From CAVTJL01 sp963735065 (GTDB lineage Bacteria; Pseudomonadota; Alphaproteobacteria; Geminicoccales; Geminicoccaceae), in NCBI GenBank assembly GCA_963735065.1, contig CAVTJL010000004.1, positions 1,364,001-1,428,000 on the forward strand: a DNA stretch of 64,000 bases. Reading direction: 5' to 3'. Within the stretch, counting starts at the first letter, position 1. Every line of letters begins with the position of its first letter. Under the pieces are notes generated by a model. It made no database searches. It was not told the origin of the DNA and saw nothing but the letters and a program-made list of their open reading frames with translations. The position numbers were made by a program, and so were the translations under genes. This document shows positions 1-9,429 of the stretch, one piece after another.

Positions 1-747
1 CCGGGCGAGCCAAGTGATGGCGCCAATGGTTCCCGGCGCGAACACGAAGCGGTAGCTGTAGCGGGTTCTGACGCCGGCCAGACGATCAGCCAGGCGCGTC
101 AGCAGGGCCAGCCCCGAGCAATTGTCGTTGGCGAGGGAGGGGTGGCAGATGTGCGCCGAGAACAGGAACTCGTCCTCCGTCTCGCCGCGGTGCAGATACT
201 CACCGTAGGTCAGGCTGCCGTCCTCGAGGCTCGCATCGATCACCGCCTCATAGATGCCATCGGGAAGTGCCTCGAGCTGCTCATGGGCCATGCAGAAGCC
301 CCAGTTCTCCGCGTAGTAGGACGTTCGATAGGGAATGAGCTTCGGCTGAGCGGGCAGCGTGTGAATATGCTCTCTGAGCTTTGCCAACGGCAGCTTCGCG
401 CGTACGGGGCGGCTGTAGTTCAAAACGTGGAGGTTGCAGGTCCTGAAGTCGACCACCCGCTCGCCGGCCTCGTTCTTGATGTAGGCGTCCCTGATCGCCC
501 ACTCGCGGGGGACGGTCCAGTCGAAGACCTGCGTGCCGGTCGGCACTTCGTGGATCTTGAGCGGGATATGCCTTGCGAGGCGCGCGAGCGTGGCCCGCAC
601 GCCAGCGCCGGTGATGCTGCGGCAGATCGGATAGATGTCGGCGGCAAGGGCATAGATCTCCTGGCCGATGTCCGGATCGTCCAGCCGCGCTTCCAGGGGG
701 AGGCTTTCCTGCCCGGCCCTGTCGAGATCGAGGGTTGAGCGGATCAT
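1..747 (-). CDS. DUF4910 / aminopeptidase-like protein, C-terminus outside window
   Basis: The frame is open from an ATG at 747 to the left edge, giving the first 249 residues. It has the look of DUF4910 proteins (zinc aminopeptidase-like fold related to peptidase M28) that commonly sit in polysaccharide loci. The segment HICHPSLANDN, with H199, H202 and D208, looks like the metal-binding motif of that fold. The start overlaps the stop of the upstream epimerase gene by 4 bp (ATGA), so the two are translationally coupled. In such loci the protein is presumed to act on a sugar or amide-linked intermediate, but the substrate is unknown. Family assignment is fairly firm; function is inference. 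The C-terminal half cannot be checked. Confidence 0.75.
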   Translation of the reverse strand, partial: MIRSTLDLDRAGQESLPLEARLDDPDIGQEIYALAADIYPICRSITGAGVRATLARLARHIPLKIHEVPTGTQVFDWTVPREWAIRDAYIKNEAGERVVDFRTCNLHVLNYSRPVRAKLPLAKLREHIHTLPAQPKLIPYRTSYYAENWGFCMAHEQLEALPDGIYEAVIDASLEDGSLTYGEYLHRGETEDEFLFSAHICHPSLANDNCSGLALLTRLADRLAGVRTRYSYRFVFAPGTIGAITWLAR

Positions 748-1817
748 GCCACCAGCGCCTCCGACGTGACAGCCGGTGCCGGGCCGCCGGTGCGGCGGCG
801 CAGGCTGCCATCGATCTCGCCTGCGGCGAGGAGCGCCTTGATCTGGTTGATGCGCTGATAGTTGCGCTCGAGCTCAGGCATGGATCGTCCGGAGGCACGA
901 TAGGCGGCGTAGAGCTGCTCAGCCCCCTTGCGCGCGTCCCACTGCGGCTTGAAGCCGGGTAGGACCCGGGCGATCTTCTCGAAGCTCACGCGGTAGGATC
1001 GTTTGTCCGGCCCAGCATCAGGTGCGATCTCGAGACGGCAGCCCGGCACGACCTCAGCCACGATCGCGGCGATCTCTCGGATCCGGTAGTTGTGCTCGGT
1101 CCGGCCGACATTGAGGGCTTGGTTGCGCACCGCATCCGTCGGCGCCTCCAACGCCGCGATGAATGCACGCGAGATATCCTCGATGTGCACGATGGGCCGC
1201 CAGGGCGATCCGTCCGACTTCAGGTAGATGAGGCCCGTGGCCACTGCCGAGGCGACCAGGTTGTTCAGGACGATGTCAACGCGCAGGCGGGGCGAGAGCC
1301 CATAGGCCGTCGCGGGCCGCAGATAGGTCGGGCAGAAGCCGTCGTCGTCAGCCAGAGCGCCGATGTCACGCTCCGACCAGACCTTTGACTGTCCATAGGC
1401 GGTGACCGGATTGAGCGAGCCTGTCTCGTCGATCATCTCCTCGCCGGCCGAGCCGTAGTTGCTGCACGAGGAGGCGAAGAGGAAGCGCTCGACGCCGGCG
1501 GCCTTGGCCATGGCCGCGAGGCGCACACTCGCCCGATGGTTGATGTCGTAGGTGACCTCCGGATCGAGATCGCCGAGAGGGTCGTTCGACAGCGCGGCCA
1601 AGTGAATCACCGCGTCGAAGTTCTCGAGGTCCTTCGACGTCAGGTCGCGCACATCCTTGGAGATGGTCCGCACAGGCACCATGCTGCCGCCTTGCTCGAA
1701 CGTGCAGCGCGCATAGAGATCGCTGTCGCATCCGGTGACCTCATGACCTGCCTTGAGCAGCATCGGCACCATGACAGAGCCGATGAAGCCGAGATGGCCG
1801 GTTACCAGGATTTTCAT
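744..1817 (-). CDS. NAD-dependent epimerase/dehydratase (extended SDR), sugar-nucleotide type
   Basis: 357 residues, the usual length for extended SDR sugar-nucleotide epimerases/dehydratases. The N-terminal Rossmann motif is TGHLGFIGS (G7, G10, G13). The catalytic pair is Y141 and K145 in AYGQSK, with the serine-rich strand SSCSNYGS just before it. It should act on a nucleotide-activated sugar in the cytoplasm as part of glycan precursor synthesis. It lies fourth to fifth in a minus-strand series and its stop overlaps the start of the DUF4910 gene. A 95 bp gap separates it from the upstream pyruvyl transferase gene. Whether it is an epimerase, dehydratase or reductase cannot be read from sequence alone. 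Confidence 0.88.
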   Translation of the reverse strand: MKILVTGHLGFIGSVMVPMLLKAGHEVTGCDSDLYARCTFEQGGSMVPVRTISKDVRDLTSKDLENFDAVIHLAALSNDPLGDLDPEVTYDINHRASVRLAAMAKAAGVERFLFASSCSNYGSAGEEMIDETGSLNPVTAYGQSKVWSERDIGALADDDGFCPTYLRPATAYGLSPRLRVDIVLNNLVASAVATGLIYLKSDGSPWRPIVHIEDISRAFIAALEAPTDAVRNQALNVGRTEHNYRIREIAAIVAEVVPGCRLEIAPDAGPDKRSYRVSFEKIARVLPGFKPQWDARKGAEQLYAAYRASGRSMPELERNYQRINQIKALLAAGEIDGSLRRRTGGPAPAVTSEALVA

Positions 1818-1912
1818 TCTCTATGGTCCTTCATTGCGACGCCTACTTCGGGTGGCGCTCTCTTCCATGCCGACGGCTGCCCGGCGATCAGCCTCTCCCG
1901 CTTGTGCCGACC

Positions 1913-3307
1913 TCAAAGAATAGCGTTGATCAGAATCCGCTCCTGATCCTCGAGGTCCCTCACATACGAGGCCGTCACGGCGCGTGGGCCTCGCTGGTAG
2001 TCTTCGCGAATCCTGGTCAGTCGAAGGAACTGCTCGATCAGAAGATCGACATCGAGCCGCTCGACGTGCTGACAGAACTCACCGAGCGCCATCTCCTTCA
2101 TGAGAGCGTCGTTCTTGTCGGCATAGCCGATGGATATCGTGGGCCTTCCCATCTTCAGAGCGCAGACGACGTTGTGAAAGCGCGTGGCAACGACGACGTG
2201 CGTTCGGGCGATCTCTGCCATCAGGGCGTGGAGCGAGGGCGTTGGCGTGACCACCAGCCGGTCGGGTTGAAGGTCCGACCTGGCGGTCCGAACGGCCCCC
2301 ACCAAGGCGTCCGCTACGTGCTGGTCGCTCCAATGGCCCATCAGGATGCGGACAGAATGACCCCGATCAAGAAGCCAGAGCGCGAACCTCGTGAGGGATC
2401 TGACATAGGCCTCGAGGATCGCATCGCTGCTTGAGCCGGTCCCGCGCCACCCGCGATACCACATCACGCCGAGGCCGACGCTGAGCGCTCCATTCCCGTC
2501 GGCGGCCGGGTCGCCGACCAGCGGGGGAGCCGGCAAGCCAAAGGCGAGATCCGGGAACACCCTGTCGCTCCCGGTGTCGAAGCCGATGCTCTCCATGAAC
2601 TGCTTCGAGATCGTGTCGCGATACGAGCGGTAGCACGCCATCCCGACAGCCGATCGCATCAGCCAGCGGCTGAGCGGGTGGACGATCGGGCCGGCGCCAA
2701 TGCTCACGAAAGCGATCCTCGCCCCCGCGAGCCTGGCTGCAAGGCACCAGCCAAAGAGCGCCAGCGGCATGCCGAGAGGTCCTTCCTGGAAGTCGTCCAG
2801 GATCCCGGTGCCGGGCACGATCAGAACATCGAGCCGGCGAGCATGGCCGAAGGCTCTGACCAGGCTCGCGAGCTGGCGCGGCGCCTTCATGAGGAGCCTG
2901 TCGACCATCCCGCTGAGGCGCCCGACAGGGCGGGGAAGGGCAAAGGGCGTCGCCGCAAGGCGGAAGTCGCGCGTGATCCGTGCGGCTGCGCCGTCGCTGT
3001 GGCTGCAGAAACAGGTCAGCTGCGCATCAGGGCAAGCCCGCTTCAGGAGGAGCAGCATCGCCTCCAACGAGCCGTCATTGCCGGAGTTGCCAGAGCCGAA
3101 CAGGCCGAACAGCCCGATCCTGATGGCCCGCGCCGGCCTGAGCCGGCCCTGCGAGCGAGGTTCCTGCTCTTGGACGACGAGAGGCTCGCTAGACGCCGAG
3201 GTGCGCGGCAGCCGCGAGAGAATGCTCGACCACCCGCTTAATCCGGGCGCTGCATGCGCCACCGCATGTCCACCGCCTCCCCGGCCATCGTTCGAGCGCG
3301 CTCTCAT
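1913..3307 (-). CDS. Polysaccharide pyruvyl transferase family protein
   Basis: 464 residues. The motif GSGNSGNDGS at 71-80 is typical of the polysaccharide pyruvyl transferase family (PssK/PssM/CsaB type). A conserved C-terminal block ATRFHNVVCALKMGRP follows near residue 380. The family adds ketal-linked pyruvate from PEP to sugars of exopolysaccharides. About 60 N-terminal residues precede the conserved domain and look disordered. I keep the ATG at 3307 because it overlaps the upstream glycosidase stop by 4 bp (ATGA), though an internal start is possible. The neighbours (nucleotidyltransferase, epimerase, aminotransferase, flippase) support a role in capsule or exopolysaccharide decoration. 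Confidence 0.85.
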   Translation of the reverse strand: MRARSNDGRGGGGHAVAHAAPGLSGWSSILSRLPRTSASSEPLVVQEQEPRSQGRLRPARAIRIGLFGLFGSGNSGNDGSLEAMLLLLKRACPDAQLTCFCSHSDGAAARITRDFRLAATPFALPRPVGRLSGMVDRLLMKAPRQLASLVRAFGHARRLDVLIVPGTGILDDFQEGPLGMPLALFGWCLAARLAGARIAFVSIGAGPIVHPLSRWLMRSAVGMACYRSYRDTISKQFMESIGFDTGSDRVFPDLAFGLPAPPLVGDPAADGNGALSVGLGVMWYRGWRGTGSSSDAILEAYVRSLTRFALWLLDRGHSVRILMGHWSDQHVADALVGAVRTARSDLQPDRLVVTPTPSLHALMAEIARTHVVVATRFHNVVCALKMGRPTISIGYADKNDALMKEMALGEFCQHVERLDVDLLIEQFLRLTRIREDYQRGPRAVTASYVRDLEDQERILINAIL

Positions 3308-4737
3308 GATTGCGACTCGAGAATCAGCACGGCGTCGCCGGAGACCGGCTCGTCAGTCGGACGTCCTCGCTTGAGCCGTCGGGGGCCTTTGGCCGCGAAC
3401 GGCGATCCGCTGACATCGGCGAACTGGCCCGTCCCGGGGTCGTACCAGCGCGCCGCGACCTTCGGGCCTGCGAGCTGCGACAGGTCGACCGTGACCGCAC
3501 GGCTGGCCGGGAGATACAAGACTGCAAAGGAACGGTCGCTGGCGCGAGCCGCCACGGATCGAGCTTTCTTCGGTCCCGCGCCCTTGGCCAGCAGCGTGCC
3601 CTCGACGTCTGGCTCCAGCAGCCACCAGCTGATCTGGCTCAAGAGGCTGCGAAGGTGCGTCATGCTCTGGGCACCGTCGCTGCCCAGCGCCTGCTGCCAG
3701 GTCAGGTCGTCGGGGAAAAGCCCTGGGCCGTCGAAGTGCCAGATCGGCGTATTGCCGAACACGTGGCCACAGGCCCCGGACAGCCAGGCCTGATAGGCCT
3801 GGGTGCGAAGCTTTACCTCGGTGGCGTCGTGCTCGTTCTCGTAGACGCCTTCGATGAGGAAGAAGGGCATGCGCTGGCTGCGCGCATACTCTCCCAGAGC
3901 GGCTGCATACACCGGCATCTCGGACCAATATTTCGGGAGCGAGGTATAGATCGTGTTGACCTGCAGCCAGGGCTCGTCGCGCCAGACGTAGATGGCAGAG
4001 TTGTTCCGCCCGCAGTGAGCCGTGTTGAGCGCTCTCGGATCCTGCTCCCTTATTCCTTCCGCGAGAGCATTCACCACATCCTTCTCGGGGGGACTGTAGT
4101 CCCCGCCGTGAACCCAAAGGATGTTGGCGAAGCTGCGATACCGCCGGCCGAGATAGCGTCCATACTGGCGCAGGCGATCCGGCCCGTTCGCGACCATCGC
4201 GCCGTACCAGCCCTCCGACCCACCACCGGCGCCGAGATAGGATGGCGTCAGCAGCACCAGGAGGCCCCTGGCGGCCGCCTCCTTCAACACGTAGTCGGCA
4301 TGGAGGAAGTATGCCTCGTTAGGCGTGCTGTAGTCGCCGGCCGGCAGGAACGGTGGCTGAAAATAGGCATTGGCTGGCGCGTTGGTCGCGAACTTGGCCT
4401 CGAGGAGATTGACCAGGATGGTGTTGAAGCCGCGTGCACGCCTGTCGTCGAGATAGCGCACGACGTCCTCGCGTTTGAGCTGTGCGATCAGCGACCAGGC
4501 CGTATCCCCGTGAAGGGGAAAAGGCTTGCCAGCCGCATCCACCAGATATCGCCCGCTTCCGTTCAGGCTGAGCGGAAAGCTGGGCGCTGACGGGATGGTG
4601 TCTGCGGCTGCGGCAGAGCGGTTCGCCGCCTCGGGGCCGCCGCATCCGATCATGATGCCGCCCAGGGCGAACGGCGCCGCACGCAGAAGGGAGCGCCGAC
4701 TGAGCGGCGGCACGGTGAGCTCGGGCCGCCGGGTCAT
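3304..4737 (-). CDS. Tat-exported lipoprotein glycosidase, DUF4038 (apiosidase-like) with collagen-binding-like C-terminal domain
   Basis: The frame is open from 5082, but the ATG at 4737 is the start: it overlaps the upstream aminotransferase stop (ATGA) and gives a perfect export signal. That start yields 477 residues. Residues 13-18 are SRRSLL (twin arginine), followed by a hydrophobic stretch and a lipobox ending at C32 (MIGCGG). The body is a TIM-barrel-like DUF4038 domain with HGDTAWSL near its start, WVHGGDYSP in the middle and the acidic segment LIEGVYENEH. The last ~80 residues resemble the small beta domain that follows DUF4038 (PF12904 type). It probably trims or degrades a surface or environmental polysaccharide. 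Finding a glycosidase inside a glycan-synthesis operon suggests a processing or release role. Confidence 0.82.
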   Translation of the reverse strand: MTRRPELTVPPLSRRSLLRAAPFALGGIMIGCGGPEAANRSAAAADTIPSAPSFPLSLNGSGRYLVDAAGKPFPLHGDTAWSLIAQLKREDVVRYLDDRRARGFNTILVNLLEAKFATNAPANAYFQPPFLPAGDYSTPNEAYFLHADYVLKEAAARGLLVLLTPSYLGAGGGSEGWYGAMVANGPDRLRQYGRYLGRRYRSFANILWVHGGDYSPPEKDVVNALAEGIREQDPRALNTAHCGRNNSAIYVWRDEPWLQVNTIYTSLPKYWSEMPVYAAALGEYARSQRMPFFLIEGVYENEHDATEVKLRTQAYQAWLSGACGHVFGNTPIWHFDGPGLFPDDLTWQQALGSDGAQSMTHLRSLLSQISWWLLEPDVEGTLLAKGAGPKKARSVAARASDRSFAVLYLPASRAVTVDLSQLAGPKVAARWYDPGTGQFADVSGSPFAAKGPRRLKRGRPTDEPVSGDAVLILESQS

Positions 4738-6158
4738 GCTTCGGCGGCCGCAATCCGCTCGTCGCGGCCTTGACCCAGCGCGCGGTCGGCGGGGTGCCCG
4801 CGAGGCTGGGTGGTTTCGTCTGTCCGGTTGTACCGACGATAGACGATCTGCGAGGGTCGGCCGACGAGATATCGCTCGACGCCGGCGTCGAGGGCGCGCC
4901 GGTAGACCGCGAGGGCCCCATCGATCGCGTCGACGGTAAGGTCGATGTCCTCCTCGGCGTGGGAATAGCTCACGACGAGCGACGGCATGAGCACACCACG
5001 ACGGATCGTCTCCTGCAGGAAGAGCGACCGGAAAGCCTGCGACGGTCGTCCTTCCGCGTCCAGGGTGGCATAGGCGAGACAACAGGACTTGCCGACGATC
5101 TTCACAAACTCGGTGAGATCGTGCCGGCGGATCGCCTCCTCGGCCAACAGCCGGAGGCGCGCGCCCTGGCGATGGAGGTGCTCGATGACGCCCTCCCGCG
5201 CATAGACCTGCATGGTAGCGATCGCAGCCGCCAGAGCATGCGTCTCGGCCCCGTGCGTGGTCGAGAGCAGAAAGACACGGGGGCGGTCCTGGTGATCGAG
5301 CCCGCCCAGACGCATGAGCTCGCGCCGGCCGGCCAATGCCGATACGGAAAAGCCGTTCGCCAGGGCCTTGCCGAAGGCGGAAAGATCGGGGACGATGCCG
5401 TAGAGCTTCTGAGCGCCGCCAATGTGCCAGCGGAAGCCCGTGATCATCTCGTCGAAAATCAGGAGCGCCCCATTGGCGTGGCAGAGCTGCTGCAGAGATG
5501 GCAGGTAGCCGGGCTCGGGGTCCGCCGTTCTTGCCGGCTCGAGAATGAGCGCTGCGATCCTGCCGGGATGACGATCGAAGAGCGCTTTGGCGCTGGCGAC
5601 GTCGCCGTAGCGGAAGGTCACCGTCAGCTGCCGTACCGCCTCCGGGATGCCCGCATTCATGGCCGTGGTGCCGATGAACCAGTCGTCGGTCGAGAAGAAG
5701 GGGTGATCTGCGCAGCAGGCGATCATGTCACGGCCGGTGTAGGCCCGGGCGAGCCGCACGGCGCCCGAGGTCGCATCCGAGCCGTCCTTGCAGAACTTGA
5801 CCATCTCCGCGCCGTCGATGAGCGCCAGGAACTGCTGGGCGCACTCCACCTCGATGGGTGACGGGCGGGTGAAGTTGCATCCGGCGAGAAGCTGCCGCTG
5901 CACGGCCTCGAGGACCGCGGGATACGCGTGACCCAGGCCTACTGCCCGATTGCCCATCCCGTACTCGATATACTGACGGCCTTCGGTGTCCCAGACCCGG
6001 CAGCCTGCGCCTCGAACGATGAACCGGGGCGCCCGGATCGGGTACTGGTCATCTCCCTTGGCATAGGTGTGGCAACCGCCCGGGATCAAGGAATGGGCAA
6101 GATCCGCCAGCAAGGTGGATGTCGAAGATTCCTCGGATCGATGACCGTTGGTGCTCAC
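4734..6158 (-). CDS. Class III PLP aminotransferase, glutamate-1-semialdehyde aminomutase-like
   Basis: 474 residues with the class III fold: the cofactor-contacting aspartate D236 in FDEMITGFR and the Schiff-base lysine K264 in AFGKALANGF. Similar proteins occur in polysaccharide clusters, where they act on sugar or acyl intermediates rather than in heme synthesis. The operon context (sugar nucleotide enzymes, coupled ATGA junction to the glycosidase) favours that. The C-terminal ~35 residues are charged, proline-rich and probably non-catalytic. The substrate is unknown. A true heme-pathway GSA aminomutase is less likely because of the context and the unusual C-terminus. Confidence 0.85.
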   Translation of the reverse strand: MSTNGHRSEESSTSTLLADLAHSLIPGGCHTYAKGDDQYPIRAPRFIVRGAGCRVWDTEGRQYIEYGMGNRAVGLGHAYPAVLEAVQRQLLAGCNFTRPSPIEVECAQQFLALIDGAEMVKFCKDGSDATSGAVRLARAYTGRDMIACCADHPFFSTDDWFIGTTAMNAGIPEAVRQLTVTFRYGDVASAKALFDRHPGRIAALILEPARTADPEPGYLPSLQQLCHANGALLIFDEMITGFRWHIGGAQKLYGIVPDLSAFGKALANGFSVSALAGRRELMRLGGLDHQDRPRVFLLSTTHGAETHALAAAIATMQVYAREGVIEHLHRQGARLRLLAEEAIRRHDLTEFVKIVGKSCCLAYATLDAEGRPSQAFRSLFLQETIRRGVLMPSLVVSYSHAEEDIDLTVDAIDGALAVYRRALDAGVERYLVGRPSQIVYRRYNRTDETTQPRGHPADRALGQGRDERIAAAEA

Positions 6159-6495
6159 ACCGCGCTCCCGGGGAACAGCAGCCAGAGATCGAGATCACCG
6201 CTCCCGAGGACCTCGGTGGGTAACAGGAGCGCCTCTCCCACGAAGCGCCGCCGATCCGCCCGTTCGGCGGCGGTGATGCCTCACGATCGCAAGCTTAGGG
6301 AGTTTCCAGAGGAATGCTCCTCTCCAAAACGGGCTAGGGCGAACAACAAAAAGGAGTAGCTCCCACCCGTCCCTCGGACCTCGCTGGTCGTGCGGCGCAG
6401 CGCGACGCGCGCGGCAACTGCAACGCGGCCGTCTTGGCCTGCCGAGAGTGAATATCAATGTCGTCTCGCTATCGAGGCGCACATCAGCGCGCTCG
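6159..6495. other. Intergenic stretch in the polysaccharide operon
   Basis: 337 bp between the nucleotidyltransferase and the aminotransferase genes, both on the minus strand. I see no convincing gene. A short perfect hairpin (AGAGGA, 4 nt loop, TCCTCT) lies at 6308-6323, and a locally AT-richer patch at about 6325-6360 could carry a promoter or leader for the aminotransferase operon. No T-run follows the hairpin, so it is not a clear terminator. Confidence 0.4.
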
Positions 6496-7308
6496 TCATC
6501 CCGCCGCGACCGACAGCGTCTTGCCTGGCCTCGTGGCATGCCGCACCTGCCAGGGCGTCTTGCCCTTCTCGACCATCTCCTCCAGGCTCTGACGATCCTT
6601 CAGATTGTCCATGCAGCGCCAGAAGCCCTCGTGCTTGTAGGCCATGAGCTGCCTGTCCCGGATGAGCCTCGAGAAGGGCTCGAGCACGAGCTCCTCACCT
6701 TCTCTCATGTAATCGAAGATCTCCTGGCGGAACATGAAGTACCCGGCATTGATCCACATATCGGAGCGCTCGGACGACCGGAAGTCACTGACCTCTCCAT
6801 CCTCCTCGATATCGGCCAGGTGGTAGGTCAGTGGCGGCCTCACCGCGAGAAAGCAGGCAAGCTTACCGCTCTTCTTGAAGCGATCGGTCATATCGTCGAG
6901 ATCGACGTCGGTCAGGCCGTCGCTGTAGTTGGCCAGGAACATCTCCTCGCCTTCGACCTGCTCGCGCACGGCCCAGAGCCGCTCGCCGATCTTTCGCCAG
7001 ATGCCGGTGTCGATGAGAGTGATACGCCAGTTCTGACTAGGCGCGCTCAGCAGCTCGACGGAACCGCCAAGACCGGAGACGACGCAGTCCGCGAAGTTCT
7101 GCGGCTTGTAGCTAAGAAAAAACTCCTTGATGATATGAGCCTTGTACCCGAGGCAGAGGACGAAGTCGGTGTGGCCGTAGTCGCCGTAGTATTGCATGAC
7201 GTGCCACAGGATGGGCTGATTCCCTACTGGGATCATGGGCTTCGGGATGCTTTCGGAATATTCGCGGATTCGGGTTCCCAGCCCGCCACAGAACAGAACT
7301 ACCTTCAT
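6496..7308 (-). CDS. Glucose-1-phosphate cytidylyltransferase-like sugar nucleotidyltransferase
   Basis: 270 residues from the ATG at 7308. A longer frame from 7374 adds 22 residues before the conserved N-terminus and is rejected because MKVVLFCGG is the natural start of this fold. The nucleotide-binding signature is GGLGTR (8-13) with K23 in IPKP, as in RfbF/DdhA-type enzymes that make CDP-glucose from CTP and glucose-1-phosphate. Length (usually ~255-260) and the block AGYFMFRQEIFDY fit that family. It is the first gene of the minus-strand polysaccharide series, and its 5' end faces the divergent flippase gene. CDP versus UDP/dTDP specificity is inferred from overall resemblance, so no symbol is given. 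Confidence 0.85.
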   Translation of the reverse strand: MKVVLFCGGLGTRIREYSESIPKPMIPVGNQPILWHVMQYYGDYGHTDFVLCLGYKAHIIKEFFLSYKPQNFADCVVSGLGGSVELLSAPSQNWRITLIDTGIWRKIGERLWAVREQVEGEEMFLANYSDGLTDVDLDDMTDRFKKSGKLACFLAVRPPLTYHLADIEEDGEVSDFRSSERSDMWINAGYFMFRQEIFDYMREGEELVLEPFSRLIRDRQLMAYKHEGFWRCMDNLKDRQSLEEMVEKGKTPWQVRHATRPGKTLSVAAG

Positions 7309-7828
7309 GATTGCGCTTCCTTCGGGCCTGTTGGTTTCCGTTTCGACGCAGGGAGAGAGAGGTTCCGCCTCCACCTACAGAGCCACGCCGTAGTTCGCAG
7401 CGCCCCTCGGCGTCCAGGGAGATCAAGGGCTCCTTCGTGCGGGTCTGCTCCGGCAGGGATACGATCCGCGCCGCGGCCAACCGAAGCATTCCACTCCGAC
7501 GCGACCGCGCGGGCGACACGCGCAGTGTGGTCGCCTGTCCGTGCCGGCAGAACCCGATCCAGGAGATTAACGGAAAGAATGATACCGGTAAGCACACAAC
7601 TGCGACGGAGGAGCACTAAGCAAATCGAGTTACAGCAACAGGGTCAGGCCCGATCCATGCCGCTCCGCCGGTCTAGCGAAATGTTGGTACGGGCGCCCGG
7701 ACGAACAGGGTGGCAAGTTGCCTGGACCGATGGGCTCGGCCTTCACGGTGAGGGCCCATTGTCATGGGTCTTCCGGTCCGGGCCGCAGCAAGGGATCGTG
7801 ACATCCTATTGCGTGCGGCGCTTTCATC
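7309..7828. other. Divergent intergenic region
   Basis: 520 bp between the minus-strand nucleotidyltransferase gene and the plus-strand flippase gene. It must hold the promoters for both directions. Open frames here have arginine/serine-rich shadow composition and I do not accept any as a gene. No operator or riboswitch is recognisable. Confidence 0.4.
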
Positions 7829-9373
7829 ATGCAGCGACCGGCGAATGCCGTGTCCGTCAACGAGGATCCGGACATCGTGGTCAGACGTGCGCTCGCGATG
7901 GCTACCGGAGAGCAGTACCTCCGTCTGGCTTTTCACTTCCTGTCGATCATCGTCGTCTCACGTCTGCTCACCCCGGCGGATATCGGGATCTCGGTGATCG
8001 GCACAGGGATCGTGGCCGTTGCGATCGGGCTGCGTGAGTTCGCGACCTCTGACTTCCTCATACAGCGACGCGAGGTCGTGCCGGACGATGTCCGAACCTC
8101 GTTCACCATTCTCTTCCTCCTTACGGCCTCGATCGTCGGCGGGATCTTCGCCTTCGCTTCATGGCTGGGAATTCTCTTCGACTCGGACAAGCTGCCTGCC
8201 TTCGTTCGCATCGCCGCCCTCGCCGTGCTGATCGAGGCCGTCGCGCTGCCCGTTCGCGGACTGCTGCGCCGCGAGATGGCCTTTGGGAAGCTCGCAGTCA
8301 TCAACACGGTCGGGGCCTGCGTGAATGCAGGCATGACGATCCTGCTGGCGCTGGCCGGCCTCGGCTTCATGAGTATCGCGTGGGGACGGCTGGTATCGTC
8401 TATGGTGGCTGCCGTCCTTTCCTTCTCCTTGGCGCCCCCGCTGCCAAGCTTCAGGCCGCGCTTGACGTCCTGGCGGAGCGTTCTGGCCTTCGGAAGCTAC
8501 AACGGCGCCAGCTACCTCGTAGGTCAGGTCTACGAGACGTTTCCCCAGCTGGTCCTGGGCGGCATACTGCCGCCCGCTGCCGTAGGCTTGTACAATCGGG
8601 CGACGACTATCACCAAGGTTCCTTGGATGGTATTCCTGGATGGAGCGCTAAGCGTAGCGTTCCCCGCCTTCGCAGTGGAGCTCCGCCAGGGATGCAACCT
8701 GAAGAGGCCGTACCTGCGTGCACTCAGCTTCATGACGGTCTTTTATTGGCCGGCGTTGGCCATGCTGGCGTTGCTTGCCTACCCTGCAGTGCGACTTATC
8801 CTGGGCCAGCAATGGCTGAGCGTGGTCCCGCTGCTGCAGGTCATGGCGGTTGCGCACCTGGCATGGTTCACGGGCCCGTTGACGACCCCAGTTCTGCTGG
8901 CCGTCGGCGCCAACAGGGATCGGGCGCTTGTGCTCCTCTTCGCCTGTCCGGTAGCTGCGCTCGTGCTGTCCGCCGCTGCGCATTTCGGCATTATGGCGAT
9001 GGCCGCTAGTCAACTCTTCATCATTCCTTACCTGATGGTCGTAGCGCTTTATTTCGTTCGTCGGCATGTCGCCTTCGGCTGGTGCGAGCTCGGCGCCGCT
9101 CTTTGGAAAAGCGCGGTGGTCACGGCGACAAGCGTGCTCGGCCCACTATGCGTCGTGGGGATGCTGGATTGGCATCTCGACCTGTCGATCGAGGCGACGG
9201 CAGTGGCGATCCTTACGGGAGCGGTCGGCTGGATCGCGGGCGTCGTCGTAACCCGACACCCCGTGTGGTCAGAGCTAAAGAAGGCTGCCGAGACCATGGG
9301 AGTGATGCGGTTCGCGAGACGACTAAGTGCCCTGCGTGAGCGCATGAGCGCGCCCCGACCAAGCACGGGATAG
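7829..9373 (+). CDS. Polysaccharide flippase (Wzx-like, MATE/MOP superfamily)
   Basis: 514 residues, almost wholly hydrophobic with about 12-14 predicted membrane spans, as in the polysaccharide biosynthesis protein family (PF13440/PF01943). Features seen include the N-terminal segment ending SRLLTPADIGI, very typical of this family, and the RREMAFGKLAVI stretch. It would flip a lipid-linked oligosaccharide across the inner membrane. It is transcribed away from the nucleotidyltransferase gene and belongs to the same surface-glycan locus. The family is firm; the exact glycan is unknown. Confidence 0.88.
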   Translation: MQRPANAVSVNEDPDIVVRRALAMATGEQYLRLAFHFLSIIVVSRLLTPADIGISVIGTGIVAVAIGLREFATSDFLIQRREVVPDDVRTSFTILFLLTASIVGGIFAFASWLGILFDSDKLPAFVRIAALAVLIEAVALPVRGLLRREMAFGKLAVINTVGACVNAGMTILLALAGLGFMSIAWGRLVSSMVAAVLSFSLAPPLPSFRPRLTSWRSVLAFGSYNGASYLVGQVYETFPQLVLGGILPPAAVGLYNRATTITKVPWMVFLDGALSVAFPAFAVELRQGCNLKRPYLRALSFMTVFYWPALAMLALLAYPAVRLILGQQWLSVVPLLQVMAVAHLAWFTGPLTTPVLLAVGANRDRALVLLFACPVAALVLSAAAHFGIMAMAASQLFIIPYLMVVALYFVRRHVAFGWCELGAALWKSAVVTATSVLGPLCVVGMLDWHLDLSIEATAVAILTGAVGWIAGVVVTRHPVWSELKKAAETMGVMRFARRLSALRERMSAPRPSTG

Positions 9374-9429
9374 CCGCTTCGGGGTGACCTGGACGTGGCG
9401 AGGGTCTGGGCGGTCGATGAGGTGAGGCG

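Noticed and set aside
4737..5082. N-terminal extension of the glycosidase
   Set aside because: The 115 extra residues are Arg/Pro-rich and overlap the aminotransferase gene; the ATG at 4737 gives a perfect Tat-lipoprotein signal.
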